Shown here: positions 26,192 to 35,595 of the stretch, piece by piece
Position numbering within the stretch: position 1 is the first letter of the stretch
Layout of the letters: every line of letters begins with the position of its first letter
NCBI GenBank assembly: GCA_903862425.1
Contig: CAIOYC010000021.1
Span: forward strand, 1-64,000
Length of the DNA: 64,000 nucleotides
Reading direction: 5' to 3'
Source: an uncultured Caulobacterales bacterium
Lineage (GTDB): Bacteria > Pseudomonadota > Alphaproteobacteria > Caulobacterales > Caulobacteraceae
Notes under the pieces: generated by a model
The model's database searches: none
What the model was told of the DNA's origin: nothing
The model's input: only the letters and a program-made list of their open reading frames with translations
Translations under genes and position numbers: made by a program

Positions 26192-29017
26192 TTAGGAAAG
26201 CGCCTGTTCGACGGCGCGAACGAGTTCGGGCAGGCCCTTGTCCACGTCCTTCAGATGGAGGCGCAGGGTGCGCCGACCGCGCTCGTTCAGCACGGCTAGG
26301 TCGCCGCTCGCCTGCGCCGCCTTGACCACGCCGAAGGTGTAGCCGTGGCCGGGCACGTCCAGGTCGTGGGCGTCGTCGCAGGTGATCTGCAGGAAGACCC
26401 CGGTGTTGGGCCCGCCCTTATAGGCCTGCCCCGTAGAGTGCTGGAAGCGGGGGCCGAAGCCGACGCAGGTCGCCGCATGGGTATGGTCGCGCACAAGGGT
26501 GCGGATTTCGCCGATGGCGTCGATGTGTGGCGTGTTGCGCTCCACATAGGCGAGGAAGGCGGCATAGTCGCCCGCCCCGAGGCGGCCGAAGTGGCTTTTC
26601 AAGTAGCCTTCCAGGGTGTTGTGACGCCCGAGTTGGTCGGCGTTGCGGGCGTCGGCATAAAGGGCGACGCCGTTCTGCTGGAACACCGGTTCGCCCTTGG
26701 GCAGACTATGCGACTTCTCGTAGTCGTCGGTCAGCTCCTTGGCCTTCTTCTTGCTGGCTTCCACGTCCGGCTGGTCGAAGGGGTTGATGCCGATAATCGC
26801 GCCGGCCACGGCGGTGGCGATCTCCCAGCGGAAGAACTCCTGGCCGATGTCCCAGATCGACCTGACGGTCACATAGGCTACCGGGTGCCCGGCCTTGGCC
26901 AGGGCGTCCACCGCCGCGCGCTGGGCCGGATCCGCCTTGCCCTCGAGTTCGAGGTAGGCGAAGAAGCGGTCGTTCCCATACTTGTCCGGCGTGGTCACCG
27001 GTTCGTCGGCGAGGGGGATCAGCCCCTTGCCTTGCTTGCCGGTGCTTTCGGCCATCAGCTGTTCGAGCCAGGCGCCGACATCGCCGATACCCGGCGAGGC
27101 GATGATGGTGATCTTGTCCCGCCCGAGCTTGGAGGCCGAGACGCCCAGAGCCACGCCGAGTTCCACGCCCGGATTGTCCTTGGGCGGAACGTCAGTCCCG
27201 CAGGCGCGCACCATCAGCCGGGTGGCGGTAAGGAACTTCTCGATGTCGATGCCCATGGCGGCGGCCGGGACGAGGCCGAACTTGGACAGCACCGAATAGC
27301 GCCCGCCGATGGAGGGCACGCCATAGAAGATGTGAGCGAAGCCCTGATCCTTGGCGCGTTTTTCCATGGACGAACCCGGATCGGTCACCACGGCGAAGTG
27401 CTGGCCCGCCTTGTCCTTGCCGCGCACGGCGGCGACCCGGTCGAAGAAATAGTCCGTGAAAATGTTGGGCTCCAAGGTTGAGCCCGACTTGGACTGGACG
27501 ATGAACAGGGTCTTTTCCAGGTTCACAGCGTCGTCGATGGATTTCACCTGCGCGGGGTCGGTGGCGTCCAGCATGTGGAAGCGCGGACGGCCCTCGATCT
27601 GGCCGAAGGTGTCGCTCAACACTTCGGGGCCGAGGCTCGATCCGCCCATGCCGAGCAGGACGATGTCGGTAAAGCCGTCGGCCTTCACCTTGTCGCCGAA
27701 GGCCTGCAGCTTGTCCGCCTCGGCCAGTTCCTGCTCGACGATGGTCAGCCAGCCGCCCCACTTGTCCTCATCCGCCGAGGTCCACAGGCTCTTGTCCATG
27801 GCCCAGAGCTTGCGGATCAGGCCCTGAGAGCGCCAGACCTCCATCTCGTCCGCGAAGGCTTGCTTTGTCGCGTCCGACCCCGGTTCGATGGTCAGGCTCG
27901 GTTTGTCCTCGCCCAGCGCCGCGCGACGGCTTTCGGCGACGGAGCCGAACAACTTGTCGAAGGCCTCGGCGAACTGCTGCACGCCGTCGACCACCAGATC
28001 CTCGGTGATCTTCTCCAGCGAGACGCCGAGCGCCTCCAGCGACGCCAGGGTCTGACGCGCGCCCTGCACGTCTTCCTCGATGGCGTCAGCCTTCACCACG
28101 CCATGGTCGCGGAAGGCGTCCATGGTGGCGGGCGGGATGGTGTCCACCGTGTCGGGGCCGATCATGGCCTCCACATAGAGGGTGTCCTTGAGCGCCTTGT
28201 CCTTGACCGAGGTTGAGGCCCAGAGCAGGCGCTGGGTCTGCGCGCCCGCCTTTTCCAGCGCTTCCCAGCGGGGGCCGGAGAACAGGTCCTTGTAGCGTGT
28301 ATAGGCCACCTTGGCGTTGGCGATGGCGACCTTGCCCTTCAACGCGTCGGCGCCGTCCTTGCCTTCCAGCGCCTTGTCCACGGCGCTGTCGATGCGGCTG
28401 ACGAAGAAGCTGGCCACGCTCGCCACCTTCGACAGGTCCCCGCCCGCCTTATGCAGCGCTTCGAGGCCTGAAATGTAGGCCTCCACCACCTCTTCATAGG
28501 CCTTGACCGAGAACAGCAAAGTGACGTTGACGTTCGTGCCCTTGGCGATGGTGCGCTGAATGGCCGGGATGCCCGCGGGCGTGGCCGGGATCTTCACCAT
28601 CAGGTTCGGACGCGCCACCGTGTCCCACAGGTGCTGCGCCTCGATCACCGTCGCCTCGGTGTCGTTGGCGAGATAGGGCGAGCACTCCAGGCTCACATAG
28701 CCGTCGCGGGCCTTGGTGGTCTCATAGACCGGCTTCATCACGTCACACGCCGCCTGGATGTCGGCGATGGCCAGGTGCTCGTAGATCTCGGCGACGCTGT
28801 GGTCGCCCTGCTTCAGATAGGTCTTGATGTCTTCGGCGTATTCGTCGCTCTCGCCGATGGCCTTCTGGAAGATGGAGGGGTTGGAGGTGACGCCCTTCAG
28901 CCCGTCGGTCTCGATCATTTTGGCGAGGTCGCCGCCCTGGATCAGGCTGCGCTTCAGATAGTCCAGCCACGGCGCCTGGCCGCAGGCTTCGAGCTGCTTC
29001 AGCGGATTGTCGCTCAC
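26192..29017 (-). CDS. tal-pgi: bifunctional transaldolase / glucose-6-phosphate isomerase fusion
   Basis: A 941-residue fusion. Residues 1-365 are transaldolase of the TalB-like class (GLKGVTSNPSIFQKAI, DTEATVIEA, NLMVKIPATPAGIPAI with the Schiff-base Lys, NVNVTLLFSVKAYEEV). Residues about 400-941 are phosphoglucose isomerase (LLGMGGSSLGPEVL, FIVQSKSGSTLEPN, FAVVTDPGSSMEKRA, QHSTGQAYKGGPNTGVFLQ). It would interconvert fructose-6-P with both glucose-6-P and the transaldolase pool. The same fusion is known in acetic acid bacteria and some cyanobacteria and actinobacteria. A 4-base overlap joins it to tkt. Confidence 0.95.
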   Translation of the reverse strand: MSDNPLKQLEACGQAPWLDYLKRSLIQGGDLAKMIETDGLKGVTSNPSIFQKAIGESDEYAEDIKTYLKQGDHSVAEIYEHLAIADIQAACDVMKPVYETTKARDGYVSLECSPYLANDTEATVIEAQHLWDTVARPNLMVKIPATPAGIPAIQRTIAKGTNVNVTLLFSVKAYEEVVEAYISGLEALHKAGGDLSKVASVASFFVSRIDSAVDKALEGKDGADALKGKVAIANAKVAYTRYKDLFSGPRWEALEKAGAQTQRLLWASTSVKDKALKDTLYVEAMIGPDTVDTIPPATMDAFRDHGVVKADAIEEDVQGARQTLASLEALGVSLEKITEDLVVDGVQQFAEAFDKLFGSVAESRRAALGEDKPSLTIEPGSDATKQAFADEMEVWRSQGLIRKLWAMDKSLWTSADEDKWGGWLTIVEQELAEADKLQAFGDKVKADGFTDIVLLGMGGSSLGPEVLSDTFGQIEGRPRFHMLDATDPAQVKSIDDAVNLEKTLFIVQSKSGSTLEPNIFTDYFFDRVAAVRGKDKAGQHFAVVTDPGSSMEKRAKDQGFAHIFYGVPSIGGRYSVLSKFGLVPAAAMGIDIEKFLTATRLMVRACGTDVPPKDNPGVELGVALGVSASKLGRDKITIIASPGIGDVGAWLEQLMAESTGKQGKGLIPLADEPVTTPDKYGNDRFFAYLELEGKADPAQRAAVDALAKAGHPVAYVTVRSIWDIGQEFFRWEIATAVAGAIIGINPFDQPDVEASKKKAKELTDDYEKSHSLPKGEPVFQQNGVALYADARNADQLGRHNTLEGYLKSHFGRLGAGDYAAFLAYVERNTPHIDAIGEIRTLVRDHTHAATCVGFGPRFQHSTGQAYKGGPNTGVFLQITCDDAHDLDVPGHGYTFGVVKAAQASGDLAVLNERGRRTLRLHLKDVDKGLPELVRAVEQALS

Positions 29018-31158
29018 TTCACGGCCTCCTTGGCCTTGGCCATCGACGTCTTGGCGGCGGCCAGCACCTTTTCCGGGGTCAGGCCGAACTTGGTCATCAG
29101 GTCCTTGATCGGCGCGGAGGAGCCGAAGGTGTGGATGCCGATGATCTCGCCGAACGAGCCCGCATAGCGGTCCCAGCCCAGCACCGAGGCGGCTTCCACC
29201 GTCACACGGGCATGCACGTCTGGCGGCAGGACGCTATCGCGATAGGCCTGATCCTGCTGCTCGAACAGGTCCCAGGAGGGCATGGAGACCACGCGGGCGG
29301 CGACGCCCTCGGCCTTCAGTTTCTCATAGGCCTGAATGCATAACTGCACCTCGCTGCCGGAGCCGATCAGGATCACCTCGGGCTTGCCGGGCCTGGCGTC
29401 GGCCAGCACATAGGCGCCCTTGGCCACGCCCGACGCCGGAGCGAACACCGTGCGGTCCAGGGTCGGCAGGGCTTGGCGGGTCAACACCAGGGTAGCTGGC
29501 TGATGCTTCAGCTGGGCGATCACCTTCCACGCCTCGACCGTCTCGTTGGCGTCGGCCGGGCGCAGCAGCACCATGCCGGGCACGCCTCTGATGGATAGAA
29601 GCTGTTCGACCGGCTGGTGGGTCGGGCCGTCCTCGCCGACGCCGATGGAATCGTGGGTGAAGACGAAGATGGTCGGCTGATCCATCAGCGAGGCCAGCCG
29701 CATGGGCGGCTTCATATAGTCGGAGAAGATCAGGAAGGTGGAGCCATAGGCCCTGATGCCCGACAGGGTGATGCCGTTGCAGATCGAGCCCATGGCGTGC
29801 TCGCGGATGCCGAAGTGCAGGTTGCGCCCACTGTATTTCTCCGCCTCGAACGACCCCGCGCCTTCGAAGGTAAGGTTGGTCTTGGTGGAGGGCGACAGGT
29901 CCGCCGAACCGCCGATCATCCACGGATAGTTCTTGGCCAGAGCGTTGATGGCCTTGCCACCGCTCTCTCGGGTGGCCACGCCCTTGGGATCGGCGGGATA
30001 GACCGGCAGATCCTTGTCCCAGCCCTTGGGCAGTTCGTGCGCCAGCATTAGGTCGAGCTGCTGCGCCAGATCCGGGTAGGCGGCGCGGTAGTCCTTCAGC
30101 AGCTTGTCCCAGTCGGCCTTGGCGGGCTTGCCGCGCGCATTGAGGGCCTTCTGGAAATGCGCCTCGACGCCGTCGGGGACCAGGAACTGCGCATCCTCCG
30201 GCCAGCCGTAGAAGCGCTTGGCCAGCTTGACCTCTTCCTCGCCCAGGGCCTCGCCGTGGGCGGAGGCGGTGTCCTGCTTGTGCGGGGCGCCATAGCCGAT
30301 CAGGCTGGTGACGATGATCAGGGTGGGGACGGTCTCGGTCTTCTTGAAGCTTTCGATGGCTTCGGCGAAACGGCCCGTATCGTTGGCGTCGCCCACATGC
30401 AGGACGTTCCAGCCATAGCCCTTGAAGCGCGCCGCCACATCGTCGCTGAAGGCGAGGTCGGTGTGACCTTCGATGGTGATGCGGTTGCTGTCGTAGATCC
30501 AGCACAGGTTGCCGAGCATCAGGTGCCCGGCGATGGAGGCGGCCTCGCTGGACACGCCCTCCATCATGTCGCCATCGCCGCAGAAGGTGAAGACGTCATA
30601 GTCGAACAGCTTGGCGTCGGGCTTGTTGAAATGCGCCGCCAGCCACTTGGCCGCCATGGCCATGCCGACGCTGTTGCCGCAGCCCTGGCCGAGCGGACCG
30701 GTGGTGGTCTCCACCCCCGTGGTAATGCCGTGCTCCGGGTGGCCGGGGCACTTGGAATCCAACTGACGGAATTTCTTGATGTCGTCCAGCGTGACCGAGA
30801 GACAGTTCTTGTCGGCGTTATCTTTGATCCCCGCGAGGTGGATCAGGCTGTAGAGCAGCATGGAGGCGTGGCCGTTGGACAGCACGAAGCGGTCGCGGTT
30901 CGGCCAGGCGGCGTCGTCGATGTCATAGCGCAGGAAGTCGCGCCACAGGGTGTAGGCGACCGGCGCCAGGGCCATGGGCGCACCGGGATGGCCCGAATTG
31001 GCCTTCTGCACCGCGTCGATGGACAGGGTGCGGATGGTGTTGATGGCCAACTGGTCGAGATCGCCCTGGGGCTGGGCCTCCGTGCCGGAGATCGCCGATC
31101 CTCCACCTCCACCGTCCGCGTTCCGGGTCGTTCGGGAGGCGGCGTCGCGGTGGTTCAT
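29014..31158 (-). CDS. tkt: transketolase, first gene of the operon
   Basis: Thiamine-diphosphate enzyme of 714 residues transferring two-carbon units between pentose, heptose and triose phosphates. Motifs: SGHPGAPMALAPVAYTLW, GPLGQGCGNSVGMAMA, the ThDP-binding FCGDGDMMEGVSSEAAS with GDG-x(about 25)-N, and in the pyrimidine domain FGIREHAMGSICNG with the catalytic Glu, and THDSIGVGEDGPTHQPVEQL. An N-terminal extension of about 35 residues rich in Gly precedes the domain. Start at 31158 preferred to 31176 because CGGAG lies seven bases before it. Confidence 0.95.
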   Translation of the reverse strand: MNHRDAASRTTRNADGGGGGSAISGTEAQPQGDLDQLAINTIRTLSIDAVQKANSGHPGAPMALAPVAYTLWRDFLRYDIDDAAWPNRDRFVLSNGHASMLLYSLIHLAGIKDNADKNCLSVTLDDIKKFRQLDSKCPGHPEHGITTGVETTTGPLGQGCGNSVGMAMAAKWLAAHFNKPDAKLFDYDVFTFCGDGDMMEGVSSEAASIAGHLMLGNLCWIYDSNRITIEGHTDLAFSDDVAARFKGYGWNVLHVGDANDTGRFAEAIESFKKTETVPTLIIVTSLIGYGAPHKQDTASAHGEALGEEEVKLAKRFYGWPEDAQFLVPDGVEAHFQKALNARGKPAKADWDKLLKDYRAAYPDLAQQLDLMLAHELPKGWDKDLPVYPADPKGVATRESGGKAINALAKNYPWMIGGSADLSPSTKTNLTFEGAGSFEAEKYSGRNLHFGIREHAMGSICNGITLSGIRAYGSTFLIFSDYMKPPMRLASLMDQPTIFVFTHDSIGVGEDGPTHQPVEQLLSIRGVPGMVLLRPADANETVEAWKVIAQLKHQPATLVLTRQALPTLDRTVFAPASGVAKGAYVLADARPGKPEVILIGSGSEVQLCIQAYEKLKAEGVAARVVSMPSWDLFEQQDQAYRDSVLPPDVHARVTVEAASVLGWDRYAGSFGEIIGIHTFGSSAPIKDLMTKFGLTPEKVLAAAKTSMAKAKEAVK

Positions 31159-31335
31159 GATCAAGCTCCGCTGCATCTAGGGTGGCGAAAAAAGGTCGCG
31201 CCGCTCGTATCTGCGATTCGTTTAAACCGGAACGGCCGGGATCGGATGGAGCCCCCACCGTCCGATCGTTGCACAAACGACCTCGAACGCCTTTGGTTCA
31301 AGCATTTCTGCGCCGCAAAGAAGCTGAGCCTTGGG
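31159..31335. promoter_or_regulatory. probable promoter and leader of the sugar-phosphate operon
   Basis: A 177-base space between glpQ-like and tkt (both minus). It contains an inverted repeat, GATCGGA at 31240-31246 with TCCGATC at 31261-31267, extendable by two more pairs beyond one mismatch, about 82-109 bases before the tkt start. It may be an operator, or the terminator of the upstream gene (no T run). A clear -35/-10 pair could not be fixed. Confidence 0.45.
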
Positions 31336-32430
31336 TCATGCCGCGCCATCTATCGCCAGGCGTCCGAGTCCGGGATCGTCGCTGAAGAAGCCATCGATTC
31401 CGGCGGCGATGTAGCGGCGCATCTCCGCCACAGAACCGGCCGTATTGCGCTCGGTGGGCGCGCCGCTCCGGAAGTCCGCCGCAAGGAACAGGTTCTCCGG
31501 CCGGAAGGTCCAGATGTGCACAAGCAGTCCGGCCGCATGGGCGTCGGCGACGAACGCGGTCGGCGCCAAAAGCTTGCCGTCCTTGCCCAGCGGAATGACC
31601 GAGCGGGTGGGCGGGGCCACCACGTCGGCATACTTGCCGATCTCCTTCATCCCATCCGCCGAGGTGAGGTCGCCGAAGGTGCGGCCCGGAATATCCACCG
31701 GGCTCTGCTTGCCCTCCCCCACCAGTTGCATCAGCCGCACGTTCTTCGGCCGGCCGAGCCTGGTGCGCAGGTATTTGAGATTGTTCACCTCGAAGGACTG
31801 AATCTCAACTGGCGCGCGGTTCATATACTTGTGGCTGGCCAGCACATTAAGGAACCGGTCCTCCATGGGCTGGCCGATGGAGGCGAAATAGGTCGAGTGC
31901 TTGATCTCGGGCACGAGGCCGATATCGCGACCGCGCGTGGCCGCCATGGCGGCGGCGAAGTCGATCATCTCCTCGAAGGTCAGGATCTGGAACTCGCCGT
32001 CATAGGCGGTATTGGCCTTGCGGATCGCCGGCAGGCGCTCGACGGCGCGCAAGGTCTTGAGCTCGGCCAGGGTGAAGTCCTCGGTGAACCAGCCTGTCTG
32101 TTTCTCCCCGTCTATGGTCTTGGTGGTCTTGGGGTGGGCGAACTCCGGACGCGTCTTCACGTCGGTCGTCTCCACCATGTTGTTCTCATGGCGGATCACC
32201 AGCACCCCGTCCCTGGTGATGACGAGATCCGGCTCGATGTAGTCGGCCCCGTCGGCGATGGCCCGGGCATAGGAGGCGAGGGTGTGTTCGGGCCGGAGCG
32301 CCGGGGCGCCGCGATGGCCGAACAGTTCCACCTTGGCCGACAGCCGCGCCGGCGCCGCCCGCCCGAGGAGGGGCGCTCCCAGCGTCATGGCGCCCGCCGC
32401 CGCTCCGATCACGTCCCGCCGCGTCGCCAT
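31336..32430 (-). CDS. glycerophosphodiester phosphodiesterase, Tat-exported
   Basis: GlpQ-type enzyme of 364 residues that hydrolyses glycerophosphodiesters to glycerol-3-phosphate and an alcohol outside the cytoplasm. The N-terminus has a twin-arginine signal (TRRDVIGAAAGAMTLGAPLL). The TIM-barrel motifs are ELFGHRGAPALRPEHTLASY (metal and catalytic His), DYIEPDLVITRDGVLVIRHEN with Glu and Asp metal ligands and the second His, LVPEIKHSTYF and the C-terminal VHIWTFRPEN and GIDGFFSDDPG. The start at 32430 is supported by GGGAG seven bases upstream; GTG at 32436 is too close to that site. Confidence 0.88.
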   Translation of the reverse strand: MATRRDVIGAAAGAMTLGAPLLGRAAPARLSAKVELFGHRGAPALRPEHTLASYARAIADGADYIEPDLVITRDGVLVIRHENNMVETTDVKTRPEFAHPKTTKTIDGEKQTGWFTEDFTLAELKTLRAVERLPAIRKANTAYDGEFQILTFEEMIDFAAAMAATRGRDIGLVPEIKHSTYFASIGQPMEDRFLNVLASHKYMNRAPVEIQSFEVNNLKYLRTRLGRPKNVRLMQLVGEGKQSPVDIPGRTFGDLTSADGMKEIGKYADVVAPPTRSVIPLGKDGKLLAPTAFVADAHAAGLLVHIWTFRPENLFLAADFRSGAPTERNTAGSVAEMRRYIAAGIDGFFSDDPGLGRLAIDGAA

Positions 32431-32581
32431 GCCCACACTCCCGTTCGATCAGCAGCCACGCTAGCCCGTCCATGTGACGGTTGGCCAATACTCCCATCGG
32501 CCTTGGCCTTGCACGGCGGCGCGAATAGACGTTCGGTGCGAGGACGCTGCGACCACAAGCGGCCGCCGCCGAGGAACACGT

Positions 32582-33856
32582 ATGGAAGCCGCCCCACCGC
32601 CCGCCGCCGCTATTGAGGGCGCCGCCCCACAGGCCGCCGGCCTGAACGTGCTGATCTATGCCCTGTTCTTCACCTTTGGCGGCATCACCAGCCTGAACGA
32701 CGTACTGATCCCCAAGCTTAAGGGCTTGTTCCACCTGAACTATGGCGAGGTGATGCTGGTCCAGTCGGCCTTCTTCCTCTCCTATCTCGTCATCTCCCTG
32801 CCGGCGGGATGGCTGGTGGCGCGGCTCGGCTACATGCGCTCGGCGGTGGTGGGCCTGCTGACCATGGCGGTCGGCGCGGCCCTGTTCTATCCGGCGGCCA
32901 AGCTCGAGGCTTTCGCGCCGTTCCTGGGCGCCTTGTTCGTGGTGGCGGCCGGGATCACCGTGGTGCAGGTGGTGTCCAACCCCTTGATCTCGCTGCTCGG
33001 CAAGGCGGAGACGGCCTCCAGCCGGCTGACCTTCGCCCAGGCGTTCAATTCGCTCGGCACCACGCTTTTTCCCTTCTTCGGCTCGATGGTGATCCTCGGC
33101 GCCGTCGCCACGGTGAAGACCGTGGCGGGACAGGCGGCGGTCGTGGGCGCCTCCTATCTCTACATCGCCGCCGCGCTCGTGGTCGTGGCCGGCGTGATCT
33201 ACACCCAGCGCCACCGGCTGACCGAGCAGAAGGCGAAGGCCACCAATCCCCTCGCCAGCATCGACCTTTTGAAGCGTCCGCGCTTCGCCTTCGGCGTGGC
33301 CTGCATCTTCGTTTATGTGGGCGCGGAGGTGTCCATCGGCAGCCTGCTGGTGAACTTCCTCGGCCAGCCGAACACCCTGGCGCTCACGCCTGAAGTCGCG
33401 GGCCGGCACCTGATCTTCTATTGGGGCGGGGCGATGGTCGGCCGCTTCATCGGCACGTTCGTGCTGCGCATGGTCTCGCCGGGCAAAGTCCTGGCGGCGG
33501 TGGCGGCGATGAACATGGTCCTGCTGGCCTGCGCCGGAGCGGGGCACGGCGCTTTCGCCGGCTGGTCCCTGCTGGCTATGGGTCTGTTCAACTCGATCAT
33601 GTTCCCGACCATCTTCACCCTGGCCAGCGAGGGGCTGGGACCGCGCGCGGCGGAGGGGTCGGGGCTTCTCAGCCTGGCCATCTTCGGCGGCGCGGTGGTC
33701 CCCGCCCTGACCGGCCAGCTTGCCGACCACTTCGGCCTGTCGCTCGCCCTGCTGGCCCCGGCGGTCTGCTACATGGTCATAGGCGGGTTCGGCTGGTACG
33801 CCCGCCGCCCCGCCGACGACGCCGCGGCGAGCGAGACGGTGCTGGCGGCCGGCTAA
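32582..33856 (+). CDS. FucP/GluP-type sugar/H+ symporter (MFS)
   Basis: Inner-membrane major facilitator of 424 residues with twelve hydrophobic helices. It matches the L-fucose/glucose/galactose permease branch: FFTFGGITSLNDVLIPKLK in the first helix (the GxxxxxNDxLxPxxK pattern of FucP and GluP), YLVISLPAGWLVARLGY, and VVSNPLISLLG-type motifs in the middle. The exact sugar (glucose, mannose, galactose or fucose) is not determinable. It is divergent from the glycerophosphodiesterase and close to the sugar-phosphate operon, so supplying hexose to that operon is a fair inference. GAGGAA lies at 32569-32574. Confidence 0.87.
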   Translation: MEAAPPPAAAIEGAAPQAAGLNVLIYALFFTFGGITSLNDVLIPKLKGLFHLNYGEVMLVQSAFFLSYLVISLPAGWLVARLGYMRSAVVGLLTMAVGAALFYPAAKLEAFAPFLGALFVVAAGITVVQVVSNPLISLLGKAETASSRLTFAQAFNSLGTTLFPFFGSMVILGAVATVKTVAGQAAVVGASYLYIAAALVVVAGVIYTQRHRLTEQKAKATNPLASIDLLKRPRFAFGVACIFVYVGAEVSIGSLLVNFLGQPNTLALTPEVAGRHLIFYWGGAMVGRFIGTFVLRMVSPGKVLAAVAAMNMVLLACAGAGHGAFAGWSLLAMGLFNSIMFPTIFTLASEGLGPRAAEGSGLLSLAIFGGAVVPALTGQLADHFGLSLALLAPAVCYMVIGGFGWYARRPADDAAASETVLAAG

Positions 33857-33869
33857 ACTGGCGCCTTGG

Positions 33870-34439
33870 CTAGTCCTTGGCGCGTTCCACGTAGGCGCCG
33901 TCTTCGGTCATGACGACGATGCGGGTGCCGGGGGTTATGTAGGTGGGCACCATGGTGCGCACGCCGTTGGTCAGCATGGCGGGCTTGTAGGAGCCCGAGG
34001 CGGTCTGGCCCTTCACCACCGGTTCGGTCTCGGCCACCTCGCAGGTGGCGCGCTGGGGCAGTTCGATGGCGATGGCGATGTCGTCGTGCAGCGACAGGTG
34101 AACCGTCACGCCGTCGGTGAGATAGGCGGCGGCGTCGCCGACCATCTCGGTGGTGACTGTGACCTGATCGAAGGTCTCCGGGTTCATGAAGTGGAAGCCG
34201 TCGCCGTCGCTATAGAGGAAGTTGTACTCGCGCTCGTCCACGAAGGCGCGCTCCACCTGTTCGGTGGTGCGATAGCGCTCGGACACCTTCACCCCGTCGG
34301 AGATGCGGCGCATGTCGAGCTGGGTGACGGGCGTGCCCTTGCCGGGGTGGATGTTCTCCACGCTGAGCACGACATAGAGCTTGCTGTCGATGTCTAGGAC
34401 GGACCCCTTGCGGAGCGAGCTGGCGGCGACCTTGGGCAT
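33870..34439 (-). CDS. efp: translation elongation factor P
   Basis: Ribosome rescue factor that helps synthesis of polyproline stretches. The 189 residues show the KOW-like domain I, the OB domains II ([21 protein letters not shown]) and III ([22 protein letters not shown]), and the tip loop [12 protein letters not shown] with Lys34, the residue modified by EpmA/EpmB in E. coli. The divergent neighbours are epmA and epmB, so Lys34 is very probably beta-lysylated. Start at 34439 has GAGGAA just upstream; longer readings lack homology. Confidence 0.96.
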   Translation of the reverse strand: MPKVAASSLRKGSVLDIDSKLYVVLSVENIHPGKGTPVTQLDMRRISDGVKVSERYRTTEQVERAFVDEREYNFLYSDGDGFHFMNPETFDQVTVTTEMVGDAAAYLTDGVTVHLSLHDDIAIAIELPQRATCEVAETEPVVKGQTASGSYKPAMLTNGVRTMVPTYITPGTRIVVMTEDGAYVERAKD

Positions 34440-34526
34440 AATTCCTCGAAAGACTCGGCCGCGCGGTGGGGTCCGGGGCGGCATGAATGACTTGATTCCT
34501 CGCGCACCTACACGCAGGAGGCGCGG

Positions 34527-35573
34527 ATGACAAATCCCCTGCCTTGGTGGAGCCCTGGGATTCATGCGGCGCGGCGGCCCCATCTGGTCGCTCGAAACGC
34601 CCTGACGCGGGCGGTGCGCGGCTGGTTCGAGGCTCAGGACTTCACCGAGGTCGAGGCCGCGTCACTGCAGGTCTCGCCCGGCAACGAGGCGCACCTGCAC
34701 GCCTTCGCCACCGACATGATCGGCCATGACGGGACGGCGGCGAAGCTCTACCTGCACACCTCGCCCGAGTTCGCCTGCAAGAAGCTGTTGGCGGCGGGCG
34801 AGACGCGCATCTTCGATTTCGCCCGCGTGTGGCGCAATCGCGAGCGCGGGCCGCTGCATTATCCGGAGTTCACCCTGCTGGAATGGTATCGGACGGGCGA
34901 GCCCTATGCGGTGCTGATGGCCGACTGCGCCGCGCTGCTGGCCTTGGCGGCGCAGACTACCGGGCGGCGCGAATTCGTTTGGCGCGACCGGACCATGGAC
35001 CCCTTCGCCGAGCCCGAGCGGCTGACGGTGGCCGACGCCTTCACCCGCCATGCCGGCATCGACCTTCTGGCCCACCTCGATGATAGCGAGGGCCTCGCCG
35101 CCGCCGCCCGGGCCAGGGGTATCCGGGTCGCGGACGACGATGTCTGGGCCGACGTGTTCAGCCGGGTGATGGTGGAAAAGGTCGAGCCCAACCTCGGCAC
35201 GGGCCGCGCCACGGTCCTGTGCGAATACCCGGCGAGCGAGGCGGCCCTGGCGCGCCTCAGCCCCCGCGATCCGCGCGTGGCCGAACGGTTCGAGCTCTAT
35301 GCCTGCGGGGTGGAGCTGGCCAACGCCTTCGCCGAGCTGACCGATCCGGCCGAGCAGCGCCGCCGTTTCGTCCTCGAGATGGACGAGAAGGCGCGGGTCT
35401 ATGGCGAGCGCTACCCGCTGGACGAGGATTTCCTCGCAGCGCTGGCGCACATGCCGCCCGCCTGCGGGTCGGCGCTCGGCTTCGACCGGCTCGTCATGCT
35501 GGCCACCGGCGCGACCCGCATCGAGCAGGTGCTGTGGACGCCCGTGGCCGACCGCGAGGTGGACCCGTCCTGA
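34527..35573 (+). CDS. epmA: EF-P beta-lysine ligase EpmA (GenX/PoxA)
   Basis: Truncated class II lysyl-tRNA synthetase homologue that attaches (R)-beta-lysine to EF-P Lys34. The 348 residues contain only the catalytic core, without the anticodon-binding domain of LysS. Class II motifs are visible: motif 1 in [20 protein letters not shown], motif 2 in [23 protein letters not shown], and motif 3 at the end in [24 protein letters not shown]-like substrate residues appear in [16 protein letters not shown]. It is divergent from efp with an 87-base gap and is followed 22 bases later by epmB. Confidence 0.93.
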   Translation: MTNPLPWWSPGIHAARRPHLVARNALTRAVRGWFEAQDFTEVEAASLQVSPGNEAHLHAFATDMIGHDGTAAKLYLHTSPEFACKKLLAAGETRIFDFARVWRNRERGPLHYPEFTLLEWYRTGEPYAVLMADCAALLALAAQTTGRREFVWRDRTMDPFAEPERLTVADAFTRHAGIDLLAHLDDSEGLAAAARARGIRVADDDVWADVFSRVMVEKVEPNLGTGRATVLCEYPASEAALARLSPRDPRVAERFELYACGVELANAFAELTDPAEQRRRFVLEMDEKARVYGERYPLDEDFLAALAHMPPACGSALGFDRLVMLATGATRIEQVLWTPVADREVDPS

Positions 35574-35595
35574 TGCCTGCGCCATATCCCAGGCC

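Larger units (their letters stand above)
17255..31158 (-). other. eleven-gene sugar-phosphate operon (pentose phosphate plus mannose branch)
   Basis: Transcribed right to left: tkt, tal-pgi, gnd, zwf, HAD phosphatase, class I fba, rpe, pgl, manA, phosphomannomutase, GH130. Of ten junctions seven are 4-base overlaps, one is an 8-base and one a 1-base overlap; only tal-pgi to gnd has a gap (24 bases). No internal terminator is visible. The likely promoter is in the 177-base space before tkt. A ribose-5-phosphate isomerase gene, needed to complete the pathway, is absent from the window. Confidence 0.85.

Noticed and set aside
17255-31158. Idea that the operon encodes a ribulose monophosphate formaldehyde cycle
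   Set aside because: No hexulose-phosphate synthase or 6-phospho-3-hexuloisomerase is present, so zwf, gnd and the tal-pgi fusion are better explained as pentose phosphate genes.
30157-32616. 819-codon plus-strand frame opposite tkt and the glycerophosphodiesterase
   Set aside because: Crosses an intergenic region and two conserved antisense genes with no ribosome binding site or homology.
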